From Pedobacter psychroterrae (GTDB lineage Bacteria > Bacteroidota > Bacteroidia > Sphingobacteriales > Sphingobacteriaceae), in NCBI RefSeq assembly GCF_004331695.1, contig NZ_SJSL01000012.1:1-37179 (forward strand): DNA of 37,179 nucleotides, given 5' to 3'. Under the pieces are notes generated by a model. That model made no database searches. It was not told the DNA's origin and saw only the letters and a program-made list of their open reading frames with translations. Of the stretch, positions 23,802 through 32,317 are shown one piece after another (the first letter of the stretch is position 1; each line of letters opens with the position of its first letter). The translations under genes and the position numbers were made by a program.

Positions 23802-25925
23802 CTATGAAAGGGTTTTTGGAAAGTGTATTTTTACGGTAGTTGACTGGTCGCTGTCTACACTAAAAGTCACCCTGATATTTAATTTAGCCGATAGCTCATC
23901 CACCAGGCGCAGGCCTAGACCGGATAGACCCTTACCTGTATCTTTACTCTGCAAAATATGCTCATAATCCCGCTGCGAAAAAGGTATTCCTCTATTATTT
24001 ATCGACACAACAAGCGCTTCTTCCTGAAAGCTGTCAATCCTGACTATTTCATTTTCAGGTGAGGCCTTAACCGCATTCTGCAATAAATTGCGCACAATAG
24101 TTTGCAGGAAATAAGCGTCGGTCACTACCTCCAATGAATCGGGGATGGAATTTTCAATCCGGATGCCCTTAGCTTCTGTGTTCAGTTTCAACAGTTGTTC
24201 GCATTGCATGACCACCGGCAACAGACTGGTTCTTTGCATATTGGTATTGAACTGGCTCATCTGTGTCTTGCTCCAGAGCAAAAGGTCTTCCATCGTTTCC
24301 AGCAGCGAACCGGTGGCTTCCTGTATCCTCGTACTTAACTGCTGTTTCTGCGCTTCAGTATGCAGTTGCGGGTTCAGCTGCTGCAATTTCAGAAACTGGT
24401 AAACCTGACTGATCGGCGAGCGCAGGTCGTGGCTAATGATGCTGAACAACTTAGCCTTAGTCTGATTGGCCTCTTCCAGATCATTGTTGAGCCGCGCCAG
24501 TGTCTTGTTCTTTTCGTCCAGCACATCAGCCATTTGCTTTTTATTCGTATAGATAATGAACAGCAAAACTACAACGGTCAATAGTAACAGGAGCCCGGCG
24601 ATCAGCCAGTAACGCTGTTTTTGTGCAGTATCCAGCTGGATGTTCTTCACTTTGATCTGCTGGATCTTTTGAGCATTCTGATATTTCCCTTCTATCTCAT
24701 TAAAGTTCTTATCTGCTATGGCGACCAGCACACTGTCGTTGAGCTTGCGCGCAATTTGGAGGTGACTGTACGCTTCGGGCCATTGCTTTAGTGCAGCATA
24801 GGATTTAGCCAGTGCATTGTGGATATTTCCCAGCGATTCTTTGTCAAACTCAAACGAACCCGCCGCTGCAGGCTGCAAAAACCTGATCGCTTCCGCATAC
24901 TTTTTTTGCTCATACAGCACCGTTCCAAACAATACATTCGATTCCATCAGCGCATCTGCACCAGCCGCCTTCTTGCCATGATACACCGCTTTCTTTGCAT
25001 AACTGTCCGCACTATCTATATTTTTTACATCCAGATAGTAATTTCCGATTGAGTAATTAGCATAGCTGAGCAGCGAATGGATCGTATCAACTCCTTCCAT
25101 ACCCTGATAGATCAACCGGTAGTAATGTTTGGCACTATCCAGGTTTTTCAGACCCAGATAAGCGATGATATAATTCCGGTACAATGTCTCCTCTCCATTA
25201 CGAAGTATATGGTCTTTTATATATCCCTTGGCCTCATCCAGGTAATCAATGGCTTTCTGATGTCTGGTCAGGTAGCTGTACAATGCGGCAAGGTTACTCA
25301 TGGCATAGCCAATGTCGATCCTCGAACCCACCTTCCGGTCTTGCTCATAAAGCTTTTTGCTAAACTCAATCTCTTGTATTTTATACTTTATTGATTGCTC
25401 GTAATTATCAGTATCGTAATAATAACCACCCAATGTGCCCGTCACGAGCTTTTTTGTTTGGAAATCAGTAGCGGTATCTGCCAGTTTTATTATTCTTTCT
25501 ACATTCTTTTTCCTTTTCGGAACATCATTTATAAATTCATACAAACTGGTAAGGCGCCCCAATGCGGTGATCTCATAAGAATTCTTAGGAATGCGGGAGG
25601 CCAGCGAAGCGGTCTTCTCCATGTGATAGATCGCCGGCTTATATTGCCTGGTAAGTTCATAAGCACAACCAATAAACAGATTAAACATCGCCTGGCTCTT
25701 AATGTCATCCTTCGGACAAATACTTAAACCATATTTAGCCTCGTTCACCAGCTTTTTGTTATTCTCTTCTGTAGTGCCCATCAGTTCATTACAGTAAAGC
25801 CGCCATGCTTCTATCTTATCTTTTGCCGAGGTAATCTTTGAAAGGTCCGGTCTTTTCTGCGCCAGTGCAGCAACTGTCATTACACAGAGCGATACAATTA
25901 GTAAAAAGCATTTTCTTACCTGCAT
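23802..25925 (-). CDS. TPR-sensor hybrid-free histidine kinase
   Basis: A 707-residue membrane sensor kinase. A signal peptide (residues 1-22) leads to a periplasmic TPR-type helical region from ~30 to 430, then one membrane segment at ~438-460 (LIAGLLLLLTVVVLLFIIY), a coiled coil, and the kinase. His499 in ISHDLRSPI is the phosphorylated residue. The ATPase part shows the N box around NLLQNAVKAS (~611-620) and GKGLSGLGLRLV near 665. The G1 box reads NNRGIPF, without the usual Asp. No receiver domain is attached. It starts one base after the stop codon of the LytTR regulator, its obvious partner. The sensed signal is unknown. Confidence 0.92.
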   Translation of the reverse strand: MQVRKCFLLIVSLCVMTVAALAQKRPDLSKITSAKDKIEAWRLYCNELMGTTEENNKKLVNEAKYGLSICPKDDIKSQAMFNLFIGCAYELTRQYKPAIYHMEKTASLASRIPKNSYEITALGRLTSLYEFINDVPKRKKNVERIIKLADTATDFQTKKLVTGTLGGYYYDTDNYEQSIKYKIQEIEFSKKLYEQDRKVGSRIDIGYAMSNLAALYSYLTRHQKAIDYLDEAKGYIKDHILRNGEETLYRNYIIAYLGLKNLDSAKHYYRLIYQGMEGVDTIHSLLSYANYSIGNYYLDVKNIDSADSYAKKAVYHGKKAAGADALMESNVLFGTVLYEQKKYAEAIRFLQPAAAGSFEFDKESLGNIHNALAKSYAALKQWPEAYSHLQIARKLNDSVLVAIADKNFNEIEGKYQNAQKIQQIKVKNIQLDTAQKQRYWLIAGLLLLLTVVVLLFIIYTNKKQMADVLDEKNKTLARLNNDLEEANQTKAKLFSIISHDLRSPISQVYQFLKLQQLNPQLHTEAQKQQLSTRIQEATGSLLETMEDLLLWSKTQMSQFNTNMQRTSLLPVVMQCEQLLKLNTEAKGIRIENSIPDSLEVVTDAYFLQTIVRNLLQNAVKASPENEIVRIDSFQEEALVVSINNRGIPFSQRDYEHILQSKDTGKGLSGLGLRLVDELSAKLNIRVTFSVDSDQSTTVKIHFPKTLS

Positions 25926-25926
25926 A

Positions 25927-26637
25927 CTATGGCCTGATCTGTGATAAAGTTGACCGGTAAGTTTTACCGATTGGCAGCTTTATATTACCAACCCCCACAG
26001 TTGCATTTCCTATCTGTCTGATCTGTTCTTTTGCTACCGCATAGCTTCTGTGGATGCGGGCAAATTTCTCTGAAGGCAATTCTTCCAGAAATCCGCCAAG
26101 TGTAGCTAGTGTCAGGTAATTTTTATTGCTGGTCACCACTTTTGTATAATCTCCGAAAGCTTCCAGGTATAAGATATCACTGATATTCAGGTATACGATA
26201 TTATGCCCTTCTTTAAATATCACTTTCTCATTCTCTATCAGTGTGGTATAAGCTTTTGCCTTTTCTTTGATGTCCACAAAATCACATAGTCGCTTTACCG
26301 TTTCACCAAAACGTTCAGTAGTAAGGGGTTTCAGGATATAATCAAACACTTTCAGTTCGAAACTTTGCAGGGCATAATCAGGATAAGAAGAAATGATCAC
26401 ACACAAAGGCGCATACTCACTCACACTCTTAAAAAGCTCAAGTCCCGAAATCTCAGGCATGTCTACGTCCAGAAACAATACATCAGGTTTGTGGCGGTTA
26501 ATCGCCTCGGCAGCTTCAGTTGCATTGTCAAAACTTCCTATCAACCTCAGACAATCCAGGTTGTTAAGTTCCGTCTCAACGGATAGTCTGTCTAAATAAT
26601 CATCGTCGACAATGATGCAACTTAACTCGTTTGTCAT
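25927..26637 (-). CDS. LytTR family response regulator
   Basis: A 236-residue response regulator: receiver domain at 1-125 with phosphoacceptor Asp57 (LFLDVDMP), acidic pair in VDDD near 10-13 and Lys in the DYILKPL motif, then a LytTR DNA-binding domain at ~135-232 (YLEAFGDYTKVVTSNKNYLT, KFARIHRSYAV). LytTR regulators usually bind paired direct repeats and in this phylum often control exported or surface factors. It is the first gene of a minus-strand set and starts 120 bases from the divergent radical SAM gene. It is one base before the kinase gene. Its target is probably the downstream surface genes, inferred from position only. Confidence 0.93.
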   Translation of the reverse strand: MTNELSCIIVDDDYLDRLSVETELNNLDCLRLIGSFDNATEAAEAINRHKPDVLFLDVDMPEISGLELFKSVSEYAPLCVIISSYPDYALQSFELKVFDYILKPLTTERFGETVKRLCDFVDIKEKAKAYTTLIENEKVIFKEGHNIVYLNISDILYLEAFGDYTKVVTSNKNYLTLATLGGFLEELPSEKFARIHRSYAVAKEQIRQIGNATVGVGNIKLPIGKTYRSTLSQIRP

Positions 26638-26727
26638 AGGAACAATCTCAGCTTTTTAGTCACAATAAAAATACATATAAAAGCGCAATAAACACTACTT
26701 ACACAAAAAACAAAAATTCCTTACCAG

Positions 26728-26750
26728 AATTACTAATAATATTAGTAATT
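26728..26750. promoter_or_regulatory. 23-bp perfect palindrome before the radical SAM gene
   Basis: AATTACTAATA-A-TATTAGTAATT: 11-base arms round a single central base, ending seven bases before the ATG at 26758. It lies in the 120-base gap between divergent genes. Size and symmetry suit a dimeric repressor; no regulator is identified. Confidence 0.65.
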
Positions 26751-26757
26751 TTAGCTA

Positions 26758-27822
26758 ATGATATTAGACGATGAGAATTACTTTAAAGGCAGGGGCGCAC
26801 AGTTCAATCCACACAACCGCTTTGCCAAAAACGACTATGTCAAGGAGCACGAAGAAGGTATTGATGAATGGGAAGAAGAAGACCAGAAAACCACCTTTAT
26901 CTTAGGAAAGTCCAAATCTATCGTTAACAAAATTGATAGTCCTGATGTTGGCATGGCCTACTCATTAAATCCCTATCAGGGTTGTGAGCACGGCTGCACT
27001 TATTGCTATGCCAGGAATGCGCACGAGTACTGGGGGTTTAGTGCGGGGCTTGACTTCGAACGCAAGATCATTGTAAAGACAGATGCACCTGCTCTATTCA
27101 AAAAGTTTCTTGAACGAAAGAACTGGAATGCAGAGACCATATCCCTATCTGGAAATACTGACTGTTATCAGCCAGCTGAAAGGAAATTCAAAATTACCCG
27201 CCAGCTCTTGCAAATAGCCTTCGAATACAAGCAGCCCATCGGCATGATCACTAAAAACGCATTGATATTAAGGGATATAGACATCCTGCAGGAAATGGCA
27301 AAACTAAATCTATGCATGGTTTACGTGTCTATTAATAGTTTAAATGAAAAGCTACGCCAGAAAATGGAACCTCGTACTACTACCGCCAAACAGCGCCTAA
27401 AAATAGTAGAGCAGTTAAGCCATGCCGGCATACCTATGGGCGTAATGGTTGCGCCACTGGTACCAGGCCTGAGCGATCATGAAATACCAAAAATTTTAAA
27501 GACCATCGCCGGTTGCGGTGCCATATCTGCGGGATACACAGTAGTAAGGCTCAATGGGGCTATAGGTGGAATTTTTGAAGACTGGCTTCGCAAGAACTAT
27601 CCCGACCGTTTCGAAAAAGTATGGCACATGATCCAGTCTTGCCACGGTGGCAATGTAAATGACAGCAGGTTTGGAGAAAGAATGAGAGGCGACGGAAACA
27701 TCGCAAAGATGATCAGGGACAATTTCAAACTTCATTGCCGGCTCAACCATCTCAATGAGCAAAGAATAGAGCTGAACTCAGGATTGTTTGAAGTACCCAA
27801 AGCTCAGCTCCGTCTATTTTAA
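26758..27822 (+). CDS. PA0069-family radical SAM protein
   Basis: A 354-residue radical SAM protein of the SplB-like/PA0069 family. The iron-sulfur cluster motif CxxxCxxC is Cys76, Cys80, Cys83 in NPYQGCEHGCTYCYAR, a spacing shared with spore photoproduct lyase relatives. Downstream motifs include LSGNTDCYQPAERKFKITR and IGMITKNALILRDIDIL. The substrate of the PA0069 group is not established. Start is the ATG at 26758, directly behind a 23-bp perfect palindrome. Its stop codon overlaps the stop of the convergent TIM-barrel gene. No operon partner is present on the same strand. Confidence 0.92.
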   Translation: MILDDENYFKGRGAQFNPHNRFAKNDYVKEHEEGIDEWEEEDQKTTFILGKSKSIVNKIDSPDVGMAYSLNPYQGCEHGCTYCYARNAHEYWGFSAGLDFERKIIVKTDAPALFKKFLERKNWNAETISLSGNTDCYQPAERKFKITRQLLQIAFEYKQPIGMITKNALILRDIDILQEMAKLNLCMVYVSINSLNEKLRQKMEPRTTTAKQRLKIVEQLSHAGIPMGVMVAPLVPGLSDHEIPKILKTIAGCGAISAGYTVVRLNGAIGGIFEDWLRKNYPDRFEKVWHMIQSCHGGNVNDSRFGERMRGDGNIAKMIRDNFKLHCRLNHLNEQRIELNSGLFEVPKAQLRLF

Positions 27823-28754
27823 GAAAGGAAATTATCCGTTTCACGGTATGCCTCGATCACGCGCAGCTCTCCATCCTTGCCAGGACGAGAATTTCCATGC
27901 TCCATGCCCATCACACCTTTAAAACCTTTTTTATGAATATGTTTAAAGAGGTTTTTATAATTGATCTCACCAGTAGTCGGCTCGTTCCGGCCTGGATTAT
28001 CTCCTATTTGTATATAGGCAATTTCATCCCAGCACCTGTCCATGTTCACAATTAATTGCCCTTCTGTCTTCTGCATGTGATAAATATCATACAGGATTTT
28101 GCAGGATGGACTTTGCACCGCTTTACAAACTGCAAAGGTCTCATGCGTCTGCTGCAAAAACAGATCCGGCGTGTCGCTCAAAGTCTCCAGCACCATCACC
28201 AGTCCATGAGGTTCAAAGATCTCAGCTCCTGCGCGCATGGCATCTACCACATTCGCAAACTGGTTTCCATAAGGAATGTTGCGCTCATAAAAGCCTGGCA
28301 CCACCGTAAGCCACTTTGCATTACACCTTTTAGCTGCTTCTACAGAACGCTTGCAGGTCTCTACGAACTTATCTTTAAATTCCTTCTTACCTGTAGTCAA
28401 TGAAGTTTTCCAGTTGTCTCCACCATCCACTACAAACACGCCCATGCGCATACCTAGTTTTGAAAGCAGGTTACCAATCTTGGTCTGCTCCTCAACAGAA
28501 CGGCCAAGGAAGCCATTGTCTTCGATAGACCTAAATCCCTGATCATACATATATTGTATCTGATCAAGAAAACTATCGCCTGCATGGGCCCTGAACATAC
28601 CTTGATGCGGAGCGTAATCCAGGTTGAAGGTTTTGCCTGCCATATTGGCTACTGCCGGGGAATTGCCTTCAGCAGCAGTAGCTTGCATAGATGACCCCGC
28701 TATAACAGCCCCGGTGGCCACTAAACTATTTCTTAAAAAATCTATTCTATTCAT
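27819..28754 (-). CDS. Exported TIM-barrel isomerase-like protein
   Basis: A protein of 311 residues from the ATG at 28752-28754, of the sugar-phosphate isomerase/epimerase (AP endonuclease 2) TIM-barrel family, close to hydroxypyruvate isomerase. A signal peptide (RNSLVATGAVIAGSSMQATA) makes it likely exported. Metal-site and barrel motifs include WLTVVPGFYER, LVMVLETLSDTPDLFL, KILYDIYHMQ and GVMGMEHGNSRPGKDGE, the metal-binding Glu/Asp/His set of this fold. Extending upstream would need a TTG start nine codons earlier, so I use the ATG. It sits at the end of a set with ApbE and an oxidoreductase. Substrate is unknown, probably a sugar. Confidence 0.85.
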   Translation of the reverse strand: MNRIDFLRNSLVATGAVIAGSSMQATAAEGNSPAVANMAGKTFNLDYAPHQGMFRAHAGDSFLDQIQYMYDQGFRSIEDNGFLGRSVEEQTKIGNLLSKLGMRMGVFVVDGGDNWKTSLTTGKKEFKDKFVETCKRSVEAAKRCNAKWLTVVPGFYERNIPYGNQFANVVDAMRAGAEIFEPHGLVMVLETLSDTPDLFLQQTHETFAVCKAVQSPSCKILYDIYHMQKTEGQLIVNMDRCWDEIAYIQIGDNPGRNEPTTGEINYKNLFKHIHKKGFKGVMGMEHGNSRPGKDGELRVIEAYRETDNFLS

Positions 28755-28814
28755 ATTAGTTTGGTTTATATTGGTATTCAAAGTATTAGATGTAATAAAC
28801 TTAGCTAATTTTTA

Positions 28815-29822
28815 TCAATCTGCAATTATTCTTTTAAAACCTTTGCTGAGTGTATCTGCTACCGAGCCATCAGGCCTATGATAGATCATATACACCTCCA
28901 TCCCCTTTCTTACGGCTACAAAAGCCAAAGCCGATTTCATATCCATTCCCATCAGCGCATTGTCGTACCCATCAGCCGTAATCGCATCCTTTGCATATAC
29001 CGTTACGCTGATCATGGTATTTTCCAATGGATATCCTGTTTTCGGGTCTATCAGATGGGTAATTTTCTTTGAGCCGCGTTGCAAGAACTTTCTGTAATTT
29101 CCTGAGGTAGTAATCGCACCTTCATTGAGCGCTACCACATGTCGCATCACCGGTTCTGCATTTGCCACAGGAGATGGGCCTTCTATGCCCACTCTAAAAG
29201 CAGTGCCATCAGGCTTTGGCCCTTTCATACGCAGTTCTCCGCCTATTTCTACCACAAAAGATTTCAACCCTCTGCTGATCAGATGATCAGCTACTACATC
29301 TACGCTGTATCCCTGTGCTATTCCATTGAGGTCTACCTTTACTTCTGGTCGCCACTTACTCAAATAATCCTTTTTCAGCCGCAGGTATTTCATGCCCGTA
29401 AACTCGAGCAATCTTTTTATCTCTAAACTATCCGGAAACCCGGAAATAGCCTTAGCACCAAATCCCCAGGCCTGCACCAACGGAGCAACTGTTACGTCAA
29501 ACTTCCCCCTGGTATCTTTGCTGATCTCGAAAGACCGTTTTATTACCTTCTGGAAATGCTTGTCCAACCGCAGCCCAGCCTCCGAATTGTTAAATTTATT
29601 GATTTGTGAATAAGGCTTATAGAGTGACATCGACGAGTCGATCAGCACAAGAATACTGTCTATCTCTGCTTTGCTGACCACACTATCGGCCGCAAAATAC
29701 TTAATCGTATAGTCCGTTCCCTGTGCGTAGCCCTGTATTACATACTGCCGCTGTTCTTCTTTAATAAAAAAGAACAGCGGCAGTAAAAATAAAATATAGC
29801 ACCTGATGATGGACAATACCAC
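28815..29822 (-). CDS. apbE: ApbE-like FAD:protein FMN transferase
   Basis: A 335-residue exported protein of the ApbE family, which moves FMN from FAD onto a Ser/Thr of target proteins. Family features are FDVTVAPLVQAWGFG near residues 120-134, KVDLNGIAQGYSVDVV, IGGELRMKG, and the C-terminal metal and catalytic motif around HLIDPKTGYPLENTMISVTVYAKDA ... ADGYDNALMGM. The N-terminus is hydrophobic (signal or anchor). A stop codon lies directly before the open frame, and the first usable start is GTG at 29820-29822, with TTG two codons later. Codons 13-27 contain a 16-bp perfect inverted repeat. No FMN-binding target domain is recognised nearby. It follows the oxidoreductase gene after 11 bases. 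Confidence 0.9.
   Translation of the reverse strand: MVLSIIRCYILFLLPLFFFIKEEQRQYVIQGYAQGTDYTIKYFAADSVVSKAEIDSILVLIDSSMSLYKPYSQINKFNNSEAGLRLDKHFQKVIKRSFEISKDTRGKFDVTVAPLVQAWGFGAKAISGFPDSLEIKRLLEFTGMKYLRLKKDYLSKWRPEVKVDLNGIAQGYSVDVVADHLISRGLKSFVVEIGGELRMKGPKPDGTAFRVGIEGPSPVANAEPVMRHVVALNEGAITTSGNYRKFLQRGSKKITHLIDPKTGYPLENTMISVTVYAKDAITADGYDNALMGMDMKSALAFVAVRKGMEVYMIYHRPDGSVADTLSKGFKRIIAD
29743..29785 (-). repeat. 16-bp perfect inverted repeat inside apbE
   Basis: TACTGCCGCTGTTCTT (29743-29758) and its exact complement (29770-29785) flank an 11-base A/T-rich loop. In the mRNA it makes a very stable hairpin near the start of the apbE reading frame, in the signal-sequence codons. No T tract follows it on the minus strand, so it is not a standard terminator. 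Confidence 0.85.
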
Positions 29823-29833
29823 TCAGCGTAGTA

Positions 29834-31159
29834 TTAGATCACCTTAGTTTTACCTGGTACGGCAACCGGATAAAATCCGTCTGCATTAGGCAATAATTTT
29901 GGCTTGGCATCCCATGCCAGTTTATCTGGGAATAAGCTATTTTCCGCTTTAAGCGCCTCATCCCATTTCACAGTCTCTCCTGAATAAGTGGCATAACGAC
30001 CCAGAATAGAAGTAAATGTGCTTTTCGCTACACGTTCTGCATCCCAGAATTTAAATTCACCTTTTGAGATCGCAGCAAATAATTCATCATGTTCTACCTG
30101 ATAAGGATTGGCATTACCTTTCCTGTCATGGCTATAGATCTTATTGCCTTTATAATCTGTAAGTTCCCCGCTATTATCAGTAGATAAGTAAACCTTACCT
30201 TTTGTACCTGCAAACGACTCATCTACCCGGTTTGAAATACCCTCAAAGTGACGGCACTGACTATGGATTATTGTTCCGTCAGCATAGGTCATCTCCAGAG
30301 AGTGGTTGTCATAAATTTCCCCATATTCTTTCCCGGTTCTCCATGCGCGGCTTCCCGTTCCCTGTATAGAAACAGGGTAAGCATTTTTCACCCAGTTGGC
30401 AATGTCAATGTTGTGAACATGCTGCTCAACGATATGGTCACCACAAAGCCAGTTGAAATAATACCAGTTTCTCATTTGGTATTCCATTTCGGTCTGGCCA
30501 GCCTGACGTGGTCTTACCCAAACGCCACCACTGTTCCAGTACACCTGTCCACCGGTAATATCACCAATAGCACCGTCTTCGATACGCTTAATGGTTTCAC
30601 GGTAATTGGCCTGATATCTTCTTTGCAAACCTACTACTACGTTCAATTTCTTTTGCTTGGCCAACTCTGCAGTAGCCAGCACTTTACGGATACCTGGAGC
30701 ATCAACTGCGACTGGTTTTTCCATAAACACGTGTTTGCCCTGTTTTATCGCTTCTTCAAAGTGCGAAGGCCTGAATCCAGGAGGCGTTACTAATAGCACT
30801 ACATCAGCAAGGGCAATGGCTTTCTTATACCCTTCAAATCCAACAAACTTTCTGTCCTGAGGAACATCTACTTTTGCACCGAATTTATCAGAAAGTACTT
30901 TATAGCTGTTGTCAAGTCTGTCCTGAAAAGCATCAGCCATAGCTACAAGTTTCAGGTTCTCCTTAGTGCTCAAGGCCTGATAAGCTGCACCCGTACCTCT
31001 GTCGCCGCATCCGATCAAAGCTATTTTGATCGTATCATCAACAGATGAATGGGCTCCGCCGCCTGCAAAAGCAACACCATTCAACATTACTCCTCCTGCC
31101 ACAAGAGCAGAAGTCTTTAAAAATTCCCGGCGCTTATCACGCAATTCTTCATTGTTCAT
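29834..31159 (-). CDS. Tat-exported Gfo/Idh/MocA oxidoreductase
   Basis: A 441-residue oxidoreductase. The N-terminus is a twin-arginine signal (KRREFLKTSALVAGG, residues 9-23), so the folded, cofactor-loaded enzyme is exported. The NAD(P)-binding motif GxGxxG is at 50-55 (IGCGDRGTG) and the catalytic-lysine motif EKPVA at 147-151. The C-terminal half is the alpha/beta substrate domain, with HVHNIDIANWVKNAYP and QCRHFEGISNRVDE as candidate substrate motifs. Family members oxidise or epimerise sugars and related polyols. It lies between the SUMF1-type gene (60 bases) and apbE (11 bases), in a minus-strand set. Substrate is unknown. Confidence 0.92.
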   Translation of the reverse strand: MNNEELRDKRREFLKTSALVAGGVMLNGVAFAGGGAHSSVDDTIKIALIGCGDRGTGAAYQALSTKENLKLVAMADAFQDRLDNSYKVLSDKFGAKVDVPQDRKFVGFEGYKKAIALADVVLLVTPPGFRPSHFEEAIKQGKHVFMEKPVAVDAPGIRKVLATAELAKQKKLNVVVGLQRRYQANYRETIKRIEDGAIGDITGGQVYWNSGGVWVRPRQAGQTEMEYQMRNWYYFNWLCGDHIVEQHVHNIDIANWVKNAYPVSIQGTGSRAWRTGKEYGEIYDNHSLEMTYADGTIIHSQCRHFEGISNRVDESFAGTKGKVYLSTDNSGELTDYKGNKIYSHDRKGNANPYQVEHDELFAAISKGEFKFWDAERVAKSTFTSILGRYATYSGETVKWDEALKAENSLFPDKLAWDAKPKLLPNADGFYPVAVPGKTKVI

Positions 31160-31219
31160 TGTAAATAGGTTTTATATTGTGGTTCATTATGTTTCTTACT
31201 ATCAGACCAGGGCCTGTTT

Positions 31220-32197
31220 TTAATAATCTGCTATCGGTGCTTTATTGTAATATGCATCGATCTCTGCTTTACTTGGTGCCTTAGCTGGTCTTACTATTCT
31301 CAATCCTACAAATGGCGCTTCAGGCATCCACCAATTGCTTTTTGGTATCTGCGGGTCAATCTGTTTCCATACAGGATCAGACGCCAGTCTGCTCGCAGAT
31401 CTTGAATCTTTCGGTGCATGGTCATAAGATCCTCCCCGCACTACATGCGGATATAATTTCTCAGGTACTGCCACCGGGTTAACGGCAGCCTTGTCGGTAT
31501 AAAAATCAGGAATGTACTGGTCATAAGTCCATTCCGAAACATTTCCGTAAATATCATAAAGGCCCCATTTATTAGGCTTTTTCAATCCTACCGGATGTGT
31601 CTTCCCTTCACTGTTTGCATTATGCCATGCATAATCTCCCAATTTGGCTTCTTCATTTCCAAAAAAGTATTCGGTAGTTGCCCCTGCCCTGCTTGCATAT
31701 TCCCATTCCGCCTCGGTAGGCAAACGATAAAACACACCAGTCCTGGCATACAACCATTTACAATACTGAATGGCATTATAATGTGTCATTGCCAAAGCTG
31801 GTTGCCCAGTCTTGCCCATGCCAAATGTCATGTCGAGGTATGGCTTTGTAGGACGCGTTACCGCATCTACATTGGCAGGAACTGCGGTTACGCTATGTGT
31901 AGTTTCGTAATCCTTGTACAAAAATGGCTCATAAATATCCCAGGTCACTTCGTACTTGCCTATCCAGAATGCGTCCAATTTCACTTTATGCACTGGCTGT
32001 TCATCCGCTTTACCGTTTTTACTTCCCATCACAAACTCGCCTGCGGGAATGGCCTGCATTTCGAAGGATAGTTTGGTGCCGTCAATCTGTTGTTTATATG
32101 AGCCCGGTTTTTCCTGTGCGAAAATTTGCAAGGCTATAAAACACAGGGGAACTAAAAAAGATAATTTCACTTTTAACGAGGGTATTCTGAATTTCAT
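31220..32197 (-). CDS. SUMF1/formylglycine-enzyme-fold protein
   Basis: A 325-residue exported protein with a signal peptide ending in IFAQ. The C-type-lectin-like FGE-sulfatase fold is seen in IPAGEFVMGSKNGKADEQPVHKV (split over residues 50-73), FWIGKYEVTWDIYE, YRLPTEAEWEYASRAG, GLYDIYGNVSEW and VVRGGSY. In true formylglycine-generating enzymes two cysteines follow the GGS motif; here the stretch after residues 255-258 reads DHAPKDSRSASR and has none. The only mature-protein cysteine is Cys146. It is therefore probably not a formylglycine enzyme but a related binding or structural protein. First of the minus-strand set with the oxidoreductase, apbE and TIM-barrel genes. Confidence 0.88.
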   Translation of the reverse strand: MKFRIPSLKVKLSFLVPLCFIALQIFAQEKPGSYKQQIDGTKLSFEMQAIPAGEFVMGSKNGKADEQPVHKVKLDAFWIGKYEVTWDIYEPFLYKDYETTHSVTAVPANVDAVTRPTKPYLDMTFGMGKTGQPALAMTHYNAIQYCKWLYARTGVFYRLPTEAEWEYASRAGATTEYFFGNEEAKLGDYAWHNANSEGKTHPVGLKKPNKWGLYDIYGNVSEWTYDQYIPDFYTDKAAVNPVAVPEKLYPHVVRGGSYDHAPKDSRSASRLASDPVWKQIDPQIPKSNWWMPEAPFVGLRIVRPAKAPSKAEIDAYYNKAPIADY

Positions 32198-32317
32198 TTA
32201 TGGTGTGCTGATAAATATATTTGGTTACCTAACCTATTTAATTGTCTAAAATAACCTCTATTATCGATAAACCAAAATCTATTTTGTAAAATGTGTATAT
32301 CAAACACTAAGACCCAT

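Noticed and set aside
28755..28781. A longer TIM-barrel protein beginning at a TTG
   Set aside because: The ATG at 28754 gives a clean signal peptide; the longer form needs a rare start codon and adds residues before it.
30248..30793. A 181-codon plus-strand frame inside the oxidoreductase gene
   Set aside because: Antisense to a well-supported gene with conserved motifs, with no own promoter or domain.
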